Below are positions 54,005 to 63,840 of a stretch of 64,000 nt of DNA, in pieces; the stretch's first letter is position 1, and the number at the start of each line of letters is the position of its first letter. The DNA is from Roseivirga sp. (GTDB lineage Bacteria; Bacteroidota; Bacteroidia; Cytophagales; Cyclobacteriaceae): the NCBI GenBank assembly GCA_029262895.1, contig JAJCYM010000094.1, positions 1 to 64,000 on the forward strand, in the 5' to 3' direction. The position numbers and the translations under genes are program-made. Below the pieces are notes generated by a model, which was given only the letters and a program-made list of their open reading frames with translations, made no database searches and was not told where the DNA came from.

Positions 54005-54754
54005 TTACCTCAGGCTAGCCATTTTAAGGAGAAAATCATCCTTCCGTTTTGGTGAGATACTCACAGTATCGCCATTGTTCATTAGAATGTAGCCACCATC
54101 GGACTTCACATACTTCTTGACCTTTTTCAGACTGATCAAAAAGCTATTGTGCACTCGCATGAAGTCATGATCTCGAAGAATGGATTCGTATTCCTTTAGG
54201 TTCTTACTGACTATTAGCTTTTGCTTGTTCTCGAAAATAAAATTGGTGTAAGAGCCATTTGCCTCACAATAAAGTATAGAGTCAAGTTTCACAAATTCTA
54301 TTCCATCGGCCGTAGAAAGGCAGATATTCTGCTGCTCCGATTTTTGATCAAAGTTAGCCAGTAGCATTTCCAATTGACGTGTTTTATCTTCCTCACTCTT
54401 CTTACGTTTAGCCTTCTCAATAGAGGTCATAAGCTCCTCTCTATCAAGGGGTTTAAGAAGGTAATCTAAAGAGCTAAATTTAATGGCGCGTAAGGCATAA
54501 TGTTCGAAGGCTGTGGTGAAAATGATCTCGAAATTGAGGTGAGATAATTGACCGAGGACATCGAACCCAGTACCATTCTTTATTTCAATATCCATAAAGA
54601 CGAGATAAGGCCTTACCTTCTTGATTAAGGCCACCGCGTCATCTACAGATTTGGCTTCCCCAACAATTTGGATATCTGCATTGCCTTCACGAACCAGGCT
54701 TTTGAGCGCCTCAGAGTTATGCGTTTCGTCTTCTACAATGACTGCTGTAATCAT
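54005..54754 (-). CDS. LytTR-family response regulator
   Basis: 249 residues. Receiver with D8/E9, phosphoacceptor D55 in VFMDIEIKNG and K in LLKPLD, then a LytTR domain (HDFMRVHNSFLISLKKVKKY). It follows its kinase gene by 11 bp and is the partner of the 7TM kinase at 54766. Confidence 0.92.
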   Translation of the reverse strand: MITAVIVEDETHNSEALKSLVREGNADIQIVGEAKSVDDAVALIKKVRPYLVFMDIEIKNGTGFDVLGQLSHLNFEIIFTTAFEHYALRAIKFSSLDYLLKPLDREELMTSIEKAKRKKSEEDKTRQLEMLLANFDQKSEQQNICLSTADGIEFVKLDSILYCEANGSYTNFIFENKQKLIVSKNLKEYESILRDHDFMRVHNSFLISLKKVKKYVKSDGGYILMNNGDTVSISPKRKDDFLLKMASLR

Positions 54755-54765
54755 ATGCCTTTATG

Positions 54766-56652
54766 CTATTCTGTCGGAATCCAAATAGTGACTTTTGTGC
54801 CATTGGCCTCACCTGAGACCAGGGACAAGTCTTCAACCAATATAGAAGGTTCTGAATCAGAATCCATCTCATTTAATCGCTTTTCTACAAGAGAAAGCCC
54901 TCTTGATCTATGTTCAGGATTCCTTTTTACGTTTTGCTCAGCAGACTTCGCTCTACCAATACCATTATCTCTTATTGTACAAACCACATGCTCAGGTTCT
55001 TGTGTGAAATGAATCTGAAGACTTGTATTGCCATCTTTCGGTAAGAGGCCATGAATAATAGCGTTTTCCACGTAGGGTTGAAGCAATAGAATGGGAATTT
55101 CAAAATTCTCAACATCTACTTCGGGATCAACCTCAATCTTATATTCGAATTCACCATCAAAGCGAAGCGATTCAAGTTCGATATAGTTTTTTAGGAGCCC
55201 AATTTCCTCTTTGAGTGTCACCTGAATGTTAATGGAGGTTTCGAGTATTTGACGCAGGAGCTTAGAGAACTTGGACAAGTAGCTGAGGGCATCCGATTCC
55301 TTGCCTGAGCGTATCAGATGTTGTATGGATCCCAATGAGTTAAATATAAAATGTGGATTCATTTGGGCTCGTAGCGCACTCATTTTATGCTGAAGCACGT
55401 CCCGCTGAATTCGACTATTGTCCAGCAATAATTGTTGACTTTTATAACCTAGCCCCAGGGTGAAAACAAAAATCTCAATGGAGCTGCCAATGATCATATA
55501 GGTATTGTTGACCAAGAATAACATAGCAAGTGCACCAACGGTGTATGAAAACGATCCAAAGACAATGAAATAGACAAGCCTGGATTTGGGCTTGATCAAA
55601 AGATAAATGCTTGCTGAAATTCCGAATGCTGCCATAACATAGCGCTGGGCATCCATGAAAATCAGATGTAGCCCAAATTGATCGGTATAAATGAGCAGAA
55701 AATCTGTAAGAATGAAAGTTGTGAGCAGCAGGACAATAACATTAATAACCTTATCGAGTTTAGGATAGTCTTTAGCTGTGTTCAGAAAGTACTTGGCAAA
55801 TAGTACATAGAACAAATTAATAAAAACCTGAAGCCCCATATGAGTCATGTATTCCCAAAGGGGAAAAGACCCAAATATGGCGTCATGCAAATTGAAGGCC
55901 CTTCTGCCTAAGTATAGCGCAAGCGACAGGAGATAAAAACTATAAAACAGATATTCCCTCTTCCTTTGTATGATAAATGCTGTTATAGAAAAGAGGAAGA
56001 CAATTGAGATGATACCTACGAAGAGGAATGCTGGCCTTCGATTCTTTTGGCTCGCCAATTCCCGAGCCATTACCTGAGAATCGGCCAGTGTTTTTGAAAT
56101 CAGGCGAATGGAAAACCTGCTCATGTTCCTGCTGCCCGCAAGCATTTCAACCTTCATATAGAGGAACAGTGATTCAAATAACTCATCACTCTCGAAATAA
56201 GCGTCATAGCTGAATATGGTCTTCTTGTGGGCATTCAAAGGTGCTAAGAGCCCAAAGGGACGTCCCAGCACTTGACCATTATCTTGATAAAAGAGTGAAG
56301 AACGTTCGGAACTGGGAGGTCTCAGGTACCACTCTGAATTTGAGGCAAGCATTTCCTCCAAACCGTTGAAATCAAGTCTGATCCAGTATATATCACGGGT
56401 ATTTGATTGGCCCAGTTCCTCAACGGATGCAAAGTTAATGCGGCTGTTTGCTGAAAGAATGTCATCAATACTGACTGTGTCTTTATTTGTCCGAAATACC
56501 TCAATGGACATAAGATGGCTTGAAGACTGCTGCGCAGATTGACCATGTACATTGCTGCTGAATAGAAGTAGAAAACTAATCAAGAACAAAATCCCGGAAC
56601 ATTTGAAAGCACGCAAGCGGATTTGGAGGAGATTGGAAACGGGCACAGACAT
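54766..56652 (-). CDS. 7TM sensor (7TMR-DISM) LytS-like histidine kinase
   Basis: 628 residues. A signal-anchor (about 20-37), a 7TMR-DISM extracellular beta domain (about 50-190), seven membrane helices (about 205-400), then a His_kinase domain with H434 in QMNPHFIFNSLGSIQH and ATP-site motifs LLQPYVENAIIHG and DNGIGR. The extracellular domain is thought to bind carbohydrates or other small ligands. A TTTA-N19-TAATTTTA promoter-like pair lies upstream near 56700. It is divergent from the padR-permease pair at 56793, so it may control that pair. Confidence 0.9.
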   Translation of the reverse strand: MSVPVSNLLQIRLRAFKCSGILFLISFLLLFSSNVHGQSAQQSSSHLMSIEVFRTNKDTVSIDDILSANSRINFASVEELGQSNTRDIYWIRLDFNGLEEMLASNSEWYLRPPSSERSSLFYQDNGQVLGRPFGLLAPLNAHKKTIFSYDAYFESDELFESLFLYMKVEMLAGSRNMSRFSIRLISKTLADSQVMARELASQKNRRPAFLFVGIISIVFLFSITAFIIQRKREYLFYSFYLLSLALYLGRRAFNLHDAIFGSFPLWEYMTHMGLQVFINLFYVLFAKYFLNTAKDYPKLDKVINVIVLLLTTFILTDFLLIYTDQFGLHLIFMDAQRYVMAAFGISASIYLLIKPKSRLVYFIVFGSFSYTVGALAMLFLVNNTYMIIGSSIEIFVFTLGLGYKSQQLLLDNSRIQRDVLQHKMSALRAQMNPHFIFNSLGSIQHLIRSGKESDALSYLSKFSKLLRQILETSINIQVTLKEEIGLLKNYIELESLRFDGEFEYKIEVDPEVDVENFEIPILLLQPYVENAIIHGLLPKDGNTSLQIHFTQEPEHVVCTIRDNGIGRAKSAEQNVKRNPEHRSRGLSLVEKRLNEMDSDSEPSILVEDLSLVSGEANGTKVTIWIPTE

Positions 56653-56747
56653 TGAGTCTCAATTTATACGAAAAGCGAGAGCTTTAAAATTAAGATTCCA
56701 GATGATGCAAATAAAGATTGAATTGATATTTACGTAAAGAGTTGTTC

Positions 56748-56794
56748 TACATTTAGGAATGTTCTATTATTGTATACATTTAGGAAACTTCTAT
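56748..56794 (+). promoter_or_regulatory. Tandem repeats over the padR-2 start, probable operator
   Basis: TACATTTAGGAATGTTCTAT (56748-56767) and TACATTTAGGAAACTTCTAT (56775-56794) match at 18 of 20 bases with a 27-bp period. Each holds an imperfect TAGGAA-nn-TTCTA dyad. The second copy runs into the ATG at 56793. Confidence 0.65.
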
Positions 56795-57113
56795 GAAAGG
56801 AACTCATCTCGGAGAATTTGAAGAACTCACTTTGCTTATAGTAGGGGTGTTGGCCGGAAACGCCTATAGCGTATCTATCAAAAATGAAGTGGAATTGAGA
56901 ACCAGCAGAAAGCCCAGCATCGGAGCACTGCATTCTGCGCTTAATCGACTTGAGAACAAGGGGTTTATCAAATCCTATTCAGGCCATGGAACAGAAGACC
57001 GTGGAGGAAGGAAAAAGCGCCTTTATGAAATGACTGCTGAGGGTAAATCGGCCGTAGCCAAAATACACGAGTTAAGAACGTCATTGTTCCAGCTATTACC
57101 CAATGTGAACTAA
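56793..57113 (+). CDS. PadR-family transcriptional regulator 2
   Basis: 106 residues in the PadR winged-helix plan (EELTLLIVGVLAGNAYSVSI, IGALHSALNRLENKGFIKS, RGGRKKRLYEMTAEGKSAV). The permease gene follows after 1 bp. Its start codon overlaps the second of two direct repeats, so it probably represses itself and the permease. Confidence 0.92.
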   Translation: MKGTHLGEFEELTLLIVGVLAGNAYSVSIKNEVELRTSRKPSIGALHSALNRLENKGFIKSYSGHGTEDRGGRKKRLYEMTAEGKSAVAKIHELRTSLFQLLPNVN

Positions 57114-57114
57114 T

Positions 57115-59766
57115 ATGAAACGGAAACTTCCAAATTGGGCAATCCGATTGTTGACTCTAATTAGTAGTAAAGAGGACTTTGATTACTTTTTGGGAGATAT
57201 GGAAGAACTCAATAAAAATCGCAAATCACAGGGTAAACGATCATTCAGCAGCCTGTTCATTCTTAGGCATTTATTGAGCCTTGTTCGCTTCTCTATTTTA
57301 ATAAAAAAAATTAAAGAAATGAGATTCACCCAATCCGTTTTGGCCTCAGCGAATCTAAAGTTGGCAGTCAGAAGCTTTAACAAAAATAAGAGTTATGCCA
57401 TTACAGCATTGTTTGTGTTGACCTTGGGTATTTTCACCACGGCCATCATAGTGAAGTTCATTGAATATGAGCTTCGTTTTGATAATTACCACGAGCGGAG
57501 CGAAGACGTCTATCGAGTAATTCTTCACCTGAATACCGAGTCTGGCCAGTCTGCCAAACCTTTGGTACCAGCACCTTTGGCCACAAATATTCGCCAAGAC
57601 ATTGCAGAGGTAGAAGAAATTGCAAGGATATGCAAATTCAGAGCAGCTGGTAGTTTCAAGATTGACGGAGAAACCACATTCAATGAACCAAACTATATTT
57701 GGGCAGACCCTGAGCTTCTCTCAATCCTAAGTATTGAAATGCTCCATGGAAATCCAAGTACTGCGTTAACTGACCCCAAGTCTTTGGTGATTACAGAGTC
57801 CATAGCACTTAAGTATTTTGCTACTACCCAGGCCTTGGGAAAGGTAATTCGATTTGGCACCAACTTCTATGAGGACGTTGAGTTAACGGTAACCGGAGTT
57901 GTCAAAGACTTGCCGGAAAATTCGCACGTGCAAATAGATTTGTTGGTTTCATTCAGAACGTTAGACGACTATCATTATAGAGATATAATTGCCAGCTGGG
58001 ATATTGATTACTACTACACCTACTTGAAGCTTTATCCAGAACAAAGGGCTGACCTCATAAATCCCAAATTGGATCAGATCATTCACAAGAATGTAAGTGC
58101 AGAAGATGCTGCAGTTATTTCACTTAGCCTGCAACCCATTAAGGACATTTACCTCAATCCGATTGGAGAGGGATGGGTACTAGGCCCGAGTAGTGATAAG
58201 AAATACATCTACTTTTTTATTTCAATCGGAAGCTTGATTTTGCTGATGTCCATTATCAACTATGTAAACCTGGCTACAGCCAAGGCATCTGGCAGGTTTA
58301 GAGAGATTGGAATGAGAAAAACCCTGGGGGCTGACAAAAGACAGATCTTTTGGCAACATATGACCGAATCTTTGATTTTGGCCATGCTAGCAATGACTCT
58401 TGCACTTGTCTTTTCCAAACTCACACTACCAATACTAAGCCGGGTCTTTGAAAGATCAATGAGTCTCAGTTTCCAAGGTGACTGGATGCTGTTAAGTGCT
58501 ATGTTGGTTTTGGCATTGCTTATTGGTTTAGTCAGTGGTTTTTATCCCTCATTGGTGATGTCCTCGTTTAAAATCACTGAGGCATTGAAAGCAGGTAAGA
58601 ATGGTAGCCCCAAAAAATTGACTTTAAGGAATATCCTGGTGATGATTCAATTTGGTGCATCCATAATAGTATTGGTTGCCACCGTTCTTGTCTACCAACA
58701 GCTCAATTATGTGAGAAATGCTGATATTGGCTTTGATCAGGAACACCTACTTATTGTTCCCCTTGGCACAGCCGATGTTATTAGCAAACGTGATCTTTTT
58801 AAGAACCAGTTGGAGGCACTCAATAGCGTTTATGGATTCTCCACTGCTTCACAGTTTGTGGGAAGCAATCAACTCTTTGGAGAAGACTTTGAGTTTTTTG
58901 ATGCTGAGCTTGAAGAGAGCCGATCAGTAGATGCGGTTAGGTTTGAAGTAGACCATGACTTTTTGGATGTACTCGGGGCTCAATTTGTTTCCGGGAGAAA
59001 TTTTCAGAGAAACTTCTCAACGGACTTGGAGCAAGCAATTATTGTCAATGAGGCTTTTTTGAAAGCTGCCCAAATCACCAACCCGGAAGACGCTTTGGGA
59101 ATGGACCTTGAGGTAAATTTTAACTGGGGTGAAACCCTAAACCTGAAACTGGTCGGGATCGTCCAGGATTTTCAAATGCAATCCATGAGAACAGAGATCG
59201 AACCGGCAGCCTTCTATGTGCGACCCCAAGATGCTTCGATGGCCCATATTAGGATATCAGGTGAAAATGTTCCTCAGACCTTATTGGACATAGAAAAAAT
59301 CATGAAGTCAATTGCCCCGGAATTGGGTGTGGATTTTTTATTCCAAGATCAGCAGGTTGATGCATTTTACAAGGCAGACAGGCAGTTTCAACAACTTCTC
59401 TATTATCTAGTGGGCATTTCAGTACTTATCGCGGGATTGGGGCTTTTCAGTCTAGCGCTTTATACTGTCGAACAAAAGCAGAAAGAAATTGCTCTGAGAA
59501 AAGTACTGGGCGCCAGTAGTTACCAACTCGCTAATAACCTTTTAGTCCTCTTTTTAAAACTGATCTTTGTCGCTGCTTTGATAGCGGTTCCCGTTGCTCT
59601 CTTTGCAGCCAACCAATGGCTCAATGATTTTGCCTATAGAATTGAAGTTTCTCCGATGGTCTTTGTAGTTATTATTGCTCTGGTCTGTTTGCTTGTAACT
59701 ATATCAATAGGGCGACAACTTTTTAAGGTTGGTCAAATCGAGCCTGCCAAGATTCTAAGAAATTGA
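57115..59766 (+). CDS. MacB/FtsX-type ABC transporter permease with a second type of prefix domain
   Basis: 883 residues. The soluble N terminus (about 1-65; LLTLISSKEDFDYFLGDMEEL) is a different prefix from that of the 24615 protein. After it come two MacB_PCD and FtsX units, with RFREIGMRKTLGADKRQIF and QKEIALRKVLGASSYQL as FtsX signatures. No ATPase gene is adjacent. It is co-translated with PadR-2 and is a paralogue of the 24615-27580 module. Confidence 0.88.
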   Translation: MKRKLPNWAIRLLTLISSKEDFDYFLGDMEELNKNRKSQGKRSFSSLFILRHLLSLVRFSILIKKIKEMRFTQSVLASANLKLAVRSFNKNKSYAITALFVLTLGIFTTAIIVKFIEYELRFDNYHERSEDVYRVILHLNTESGQSAKPLVPAPLATNIRQDIAEVEEIARICKFRAAGSFKIDGETTFNEPNYIWADPELLSILSIEMLHGNPSTALTDPKSLVITESIALKYFATTQALGKVIRFGTNFYEDVELTVTGVVKDLPENSHVQIDLLVSFRTLDDYHYRDIIASWDIDYYYTYLKLYPEQRADLINPKLDQIIHKNVSAEDAAVISLSLQPIKDIYLNPIGEGWVLGPSSDKKYIYFFISIGSLILLMSIINYVNLATAKASGRFREIGMRKTLGADKRQIFWQHMTESLILAMLAMTLALVFSKLTLPILSRVFERSMSLSFQGDWMLLSAMLVLALLIGLVSGFYPSLVMSSFKITEALKAGKNGSPKKLTLRNILVMIQFGASIIVLVATVLVYQQLNYVRNADIGFDQEHLLIVPLGTADVISKRDLFKNQLEALNSVYGFSTASQFVGSNQLFGEDFEFFDAELEESRSVDAVRFEVDHDFLDVLGAQFVSGRNFQRNFSTDLEQAIIVNEAFLKAAQITNPEDALGMDLEVNFNWGETLNLKLVGIVQDFQMQSMRTEIEPAAFYVRPQDASMAHIRISGENVPQTLLDIEKIMKSIAPELGVDFLFQDQQVDAFYKADRQFQQLLYYLVGISVLIAGLGLFSLALYTVEQKQKEIALRKVLGASSYQLANNLLVLFLKLIFVAALIAVPVALFAANQWLNDFAYRIEVSPMVFVVIIALVCLLVTISIGRQLFKVGQIEPAKILRN

Positions 59767-59892
59767 TCCTTGTTAGGTTGTCAAAACCAGTATTGGCTGG
59801 CTCAGGAGTTTCAAATAGCCGCCTATGTAATTCGAATCCATCTCTGTTCTAAAAAGTAATAAGTTCATGTTGATATATAATCAACCAAAACT

Positions 59893-61227
59893 ATGAAACG
59901 ATTAACCTATTTTTTAGCAGCCTCACTTTTGATACTCTCAAGTTGCGATCAAACCGCAGAAAAGAGTATTGCCGATATGACTGAAGCCGAATTGATGGAA
60001 CACGCCAAAGGTATCCATGAAAGAGTGATCACACTTGATACGCATGACGATATTAATACTTCGAACTTTACGGCCGAACGAAACTATACAGATACGCTTT
60101 CTACTCAAGTGAATCTTCCTAACATGGAAGAGGGTGGCTTGGACGTAGCTTGGTTTGTAGTTTACACTGGACAAGGCCCATTAACAGAAGAGGGGTTTGC
60201 GAGAGCCTATGAAAACGCGGATGATAAGTTCAAAGCCATCCATCGGCTGGCTGAAGAAATAGCGCCAGATAGAATTGAAATTGCCCTTACTTCAGATGAT
60301 GTCAGAAGAATTAATGCCACCGGAAAAAAGATCGCCATGATCGGCATTGAGAATGGTTATCCTGTGGGTAATGACATTGGTAGAGTCAAAGAATTCTACG
60401 AACGTGGTGCACGCTATATGTCATTGTCACACAATGGCCATAGCCAGTTGAGCGATTCGAACACAGGTGAAAGAGATAGCGTCTGGCTTCACAATGGCCT
60501 GAGCGATCTTGGAAGAGAGGTGATAGCTGAAATGAACAAGTGGGGTATCATGATAGACCTTTCTCACCCATCTAAAGTCGCTAATATAGAAATGATGCGT
60601 TTATCTAAGGCACCAGTTATGGCTTCACACTCCGCAGCACGAGCAATGAATGATGTGAGTAGGAATCTAGATGATGAGCAGTTAATGCTGTTGAAAGAAA
60701 ATGGGGGAGTGATTCAAACTGTAGCCTTTAAGAGCTATGTCAACTCAGAAAAAAATAGAGCCAATTCCCAAAAGACGAATGAGGTTATGGCTGAAATAGC
60801 CAAAGAAGAAGGGTTTGAGATGTTGGGAAGAAGACAGGCATTCCAACTACCGGCAGAGGAGATGACGGCTTATTTCGAAAAACTGACTGCCTTGCGAGAT
60901 AAAGCAGCACCTAGAATTGAGTCAGAGGTAAATGCTGTAGCACCTCCTGTGGACGTAGCTGATTTTGTTGATCACATTGACTATTTGGTAAAAAAGATTG
61001 GTTTGGAACATGTAGGTATCAGTTCCGATTTTGATGGAGGTGGTGGAGTTGAAGGCTGGAATGATGCCTCTGAAACCTTCAATGTGACCCTGGAGCTTGT
61101 AAAGCGAGGTTATACCGAAGAGCAGATTGGTAAAATGTGGAGTGGCAATTTGTTGAGGGTGCTGGATGAGGTGCAAGAAGTAGCACGTAAAATTCAGGCA
61201 GATAGTGGATTAGGTACTGAACGTTAA
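59893..61227 (+). CDS. M19 membrane dipeptidase, lipoprotein
   Basis: 444 residues. The lipobox LSSC18 marks a lipoprotein. The renal-dipeptidase metal site is present: H51 and D53 in LDTHDDINT, a glutamate in IGIENGYP, and histidines in DLSHPSK and MASHSAAR; HVGISSDFDGGGG is the C-terminal family signature. It should cleave dipeptides in the periplasm or at the surface. It is a single gene ending at a strong terminator. Confidence 0.92.
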   Translation: MKRLTYFLAASLLILSSCDQTAEKSIADMTEAELMEHAKGIHERVITLDTHDDINTSNFTAERNYTDTLSTQVNLPNMEEGGLDVAWFVVYTGQGPLTEEGFARAYENADDKFKAIHRLAEEIAPDRIEIALTSDDVRRINATGKKIAMIGIENGYPVGNDIGRVKEFYERGARYMSLSHNGHSQLSDSNTGERDSVWLHNGLSDLGREVIAEMNKWGIMIDLSHPSKVANIEMMRLSKAPVMASHSAARAMNDVSRNLDDEQLMLLKENGGVIQTVAFKSYVNSEKNRANSQKTNEVMAEIAKEEGFEMLGRRQAFQLPAEEMTAYFEKLTALRDKAAPRIESEVNAVAPPVDVADFVDHIDYLVKKIGLEHVGISSDFDGGGGVEGWNDASETFNVTLELVKRGYTEEQIGKMWSGNLLRVLDEVQEVARKIQADSGLGTER

Positions 61228-61253
61228 ATAATAGAAGAAATATTTTAATTTTT

Positions 61254-61280
61254 AAAAATGGCACTTCGGTGCCATTTTTT
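61254..61280 (+). terminator. Rho-independent terminator of the dipeptidase gene
   Basis: Perfect stem AAAAATGGCAC with GTGCCATTTTT, a TTCG tetraloop and a T-run within the arm. Confidence 0.88.
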
Positions 61281-61293
61281 GATCATAACATTG

Positions 61294-61345
61294 TGGTCAT
61301 TCTGAGTTTTGCTTTTCGCGAAACAAAGAATCTGCCTGTCGGACG
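61294..61345. repeat. Short interspersed repeat fragment
   Basis: GGTCATTCTGAGTTTTGCTT followed by TTCGCGAAACAAAGAATCTG matches the GTCATTCTGAG...AAGAATCTG type of dispersed repeat common in Bacteroidota. No gene. Confidence 0.45.
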
Positions 61346-61378
61346 ACAAGGTCTGTTAAATCAACTTCTTGCATTTAG

Positions 61379-61409
61379 TTTGAAGACTAACTCCTTTGCC
61401 TTAATTTCA
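61379..61409 (+). promoter_or_regulatory. Possible promoter of the third DinB-fold gene
   Basis: TTTG (61379-61382), a 19-base spacer and TAATTTCA (61402-61409). The predicted start lies within a few bases of the ATG at 61415, so the message may have almost no leader. Confidence 0.4.
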
Positions 61410-61414
61410 TAAAC

Positions 61415-61930
61415 ATGAAAGCTATATTGACAATGGGGCTGATGCTGATCTTTAATCTTGGATTTGCACAAACGGATATTATCGAGGATGTTCTTGCTAC
61501 CTGGGACAAACACGTAGAAATGTCGCATCTTTTGCTAAAAGGAGTCAAACCTGACTTTCTTAAGGACAAGTCCAGTTCCGGAGGTAGAAACGTTGCAGAC
61601 CAATTTGCTCACATCCATAATGTAAGGATGCTTTGGATGAGTCAAATCAATTCTGAAGAATTCAAAAAGCTAGATGATGTAATTGACGAAAAAGAGAGTT
61701 TGCAGTATGATTATCTTGAAAAAAGCCTTCAATCTTCGGACAAACTGATTCGAGCAACTCTTGAAGAGGGACTCAAGAATAACACCAAGTTTGTGGGAAT
61801 GACCCCGATAAGTTTTATGGGTTATCTGATTTCACATGAGTCTCATACGCGAGGTCAAATTATGCTGGCCTTAAAGCAATCAGGTCATCCGATGCCTCCG
61901 CAGGTAGCCTTCGGAATTTGGGAATGGTAA
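61415..61930 (+). CDS. Exported DinB/YfiT-fold protein 3
   Basis: 171 residues with a signal peptide ending LGFAQ. DinB-type bundle with three likely metal histidines (DQFAHIHNVR, and SHESHTRGQIML). Third exported member of the fold in the window; it differs from the pair at 17533-18765 in its C-terminal part. It converges on the LytTR regulator with 1 bp between stops. Confidence 0.83.
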   Translation: MKAILTMGLMLIFNLGFAQTDIIEDVLATWDKHVEMSHLLLKGVKPDFLKDKSSSGGRNVADQFAHIHNVRMLWMSQINSEEFKKLDDVIDEKESLQYDYLEKSLQSSDKLIRATLEEGLKNNTKFVGMTPISFMGYLISHESHTRGQIMLALKQSGHPMPPQVAFGIWEW

Positions 61931-61931
61931 T

Positions 61932-62720
61932 CTATTTGTACTGGTTAAGGATCGATTCCAAACGCGACTTGTAGCCTCGACTCAGCTTGAGCGTCTGCCC
62001 GCCATTGAGGTTAACCATATACTCTCCGTGAAAATAAGGCTCTATGGTTTCGATTTGATCAATATTCACCATATGAGATTTATGTATTCTCAAGTGGGTA
62101 GAAGGGTCCAATAAATCTTCAAGTCTTTTGATCGATAAGTTGGTGAGCTCAAAACTCTCGGCCAGGTGTAATTTACAGAATGAACCTTCGCTCTCAATCC
62201 ACAGTATATCGTCAACAGGCACAAACTTGATTGTGCCTTTATTTTTGCAGCTGATCTTTTTCAAATAACGATTCCCACCTTTCTTATCTACAAGTCCCTG
62301 AAATGCTGCCAGAATATTGTCTATGGAAGTGGATTCAACTGGTTTGGACAGATGATTCCTTATTCTACCCAGCGTTTTTTGAAATCTACCTTGATCGAAT
62401 GGCTTTAAAATATAGTCTAGCGCATTTTCCTCAAAGGCTTTTACCGCATATTCATTATAGGCCGTGATAAAGATGATAACGGGTAATGGATTTTCTAACT
62501 GACTTATCAACTCGATTCCCGAAATTTCAGGCATTTCGATATCCAAAAAGACCAGATCGGGTTTTCTTTTTTGTATGGTCTCCAAGGTTTCAAGCCCATC
62601 TCCGCACTCTGCAATAACTTCAAAGTCGACCTCTTCATTTAGAAAATGGCCTATCAATTTCCGTGCTGCCGACTCATCATCAGCAATCATTACCGAAATT
62701 TTTCTGGTATGCTCAGACAT
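61932..62720 (-). CDS. LytTR-family response regulator
   Basis: 262 residues. Receiver with D14/D15, phosphoacceptor D60 in VFLDIEMPEISG and K in ILKPFD, then a LytTR domain (THLRIHKSHMVNIDQIE). Its start overlaps the kinase stop by 8 bp, the same arrangement as at 18828/19588. Confidence 0.93.
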   Translation of the reverse strand: MSEHTRKISVMIADDESAARKLIGHFLNEEVDFEVIAECGDGLETLETIQKRKPDLVFLDIEMPEISGIELISQLENPLPVIIFITAYNEYAVKAFEENALDYILKPFDQGRFQKTLGRIRNHLSKPVESTSIDNILAAFQGLVDKKGGNRYLKKISCKNKGTIKFVPVDDILWIESEGSFCKLHLAESFELTNLSIKRLEDLLDPSTHLRIHKSHMVNIDQIETIEPYFHGEYMVNLNGGQTLKLSRGYKSRLESILNQYK

Positions 62721-63840
62721 ACTCGGGCTTTTCTACAATGGGAATCATCAATACTGAATTTACACCTTTTCCTGAAAGATCATCCTGGATTTCGAGAGCA
62801 GAATTTTCAGGGTAAAGTTTGGCCAGCCTGCTGCGAATATTTTGTAGTCCAATGCCCTGACGATTAGAAGTATTGAGTGATGGGCCATCGTTGTATAGAC
62901 TAATCTTCAGCTGATTATCTGTTCGACTAATGGCAAGATTGACAATTCTGGCATCACGACTCTTCCCAATACCATGTTTAACAGCATTTTCAATTAAAGG
63001 CTGAAGAATTAGGTTGGGTACCTTAATGTTCAAACATTCCTGATCAATCGTACGCTGTACCTCAAGTCGATCTCCGAAACGAACCGACTCGATTTCCAGG
63101 TAGAGATCAAAGAACTCGAGTTCTTTGGATAAACTCACTAATTGATGTTCCTCATAATCAAGCGTTCTCCTCAAGAAATCGCCTAATCTGGTGGCCACGT
63201 TGGCCGATGTTTTGTGGTCACCAATCAATGTCAATGAGGAAATTGTATGAAGGGTATTAAATAGAAAATGAGGATTCAGCTGAAGTTTTAAAGCCTGAAG
63301 TTGGGCTCGAGTTAACTGATTCTCCAGCCGATCATTTTTCAACTGTAGTAACGCCATATCCAACTCGTTTTTCTTCCTCAAGCTATACGATCGCGTGGTT
63401 ACAAGAAGCGTTAGCACAAAAACATAGATCAGAGCATCATTCGCAATTCTTGAATAGAAGTAGGGACTGTATTCTCCATAGTTCGTATTGCTCAAATCAA
63501 TATATCCATGTGTTAAAAACATGTAAACTAAGCTGAGATTTGTAACGAAGAACAGCAGGCCGATACCAAAGAGTAAATAGACTAAAATGGGCTTCATCAC
63601 ATTTTTGATCCCAATTGGATATCTATTTATAATAAAGAGTATCATGGGAGTGATTAGAGCCCAGAAATACCAGATGGGCAATTGATCTCTGAAAATGACG
63701 AACCACTTAGGATTACCACCATTTTTTATGGTATTGAAATAGAGTTGGGTACTTATAAATAAGGCAATGAAGGTCCAGAAGGCCAATAGTACCGACCACT
63801 GCTTCCATTTAATGTTCTTATAAGTATGAGCTATTGTCAT
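62713..63840 (-). CDS. LytS-like membrane histidine kinase
   Basis: 375 residues. Four membrane helices (about 15-35, 55-72, 82-108, 132-148), a coiled linker, then a His_kinase domain with H191 in QLNPHFLFNTLHTISS and LQPLIENAVKHG as ATP-site motif. Strongly similar in plan to the 19588 kinase, so the two operons are probably paralogous. Signal unknown. The 160 bp upstream hold no further gene. Confidence 0.92.
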   Translation of the reverse strand: MTIAHTYKNIKWKQWSVLLAFWTFIALFISTQLYFNTIKNGGNPKWFVIFRDQLPIWYFWALITPMILFIINRYPIGIKNVMKPILVYLLFGIGLLFFVTNLSLVYMFLTHGYIDLSNTNYGEYSPYFYSRIANDALIYVFVLTLLVTTRSYSLRKKNELDMALLQLKNDRLENQLTRAQLQALKLQLNPHFLFNTLHTISSLTLIGDHKTSANVATRLGDFLRRTLDYEEHQLVSLSKELEFFDLYLEIESVRFGDRLEVQRTIDQECLNIKVPNLILQPLIENAVKHGIGKSRDARIVNLAISRTDNQLKISLYNDGPSLNTSNRQGIGLQNIRSRLAKLYPENSALEIQDDLSGKGVNSVLMIPIVEKPEYV

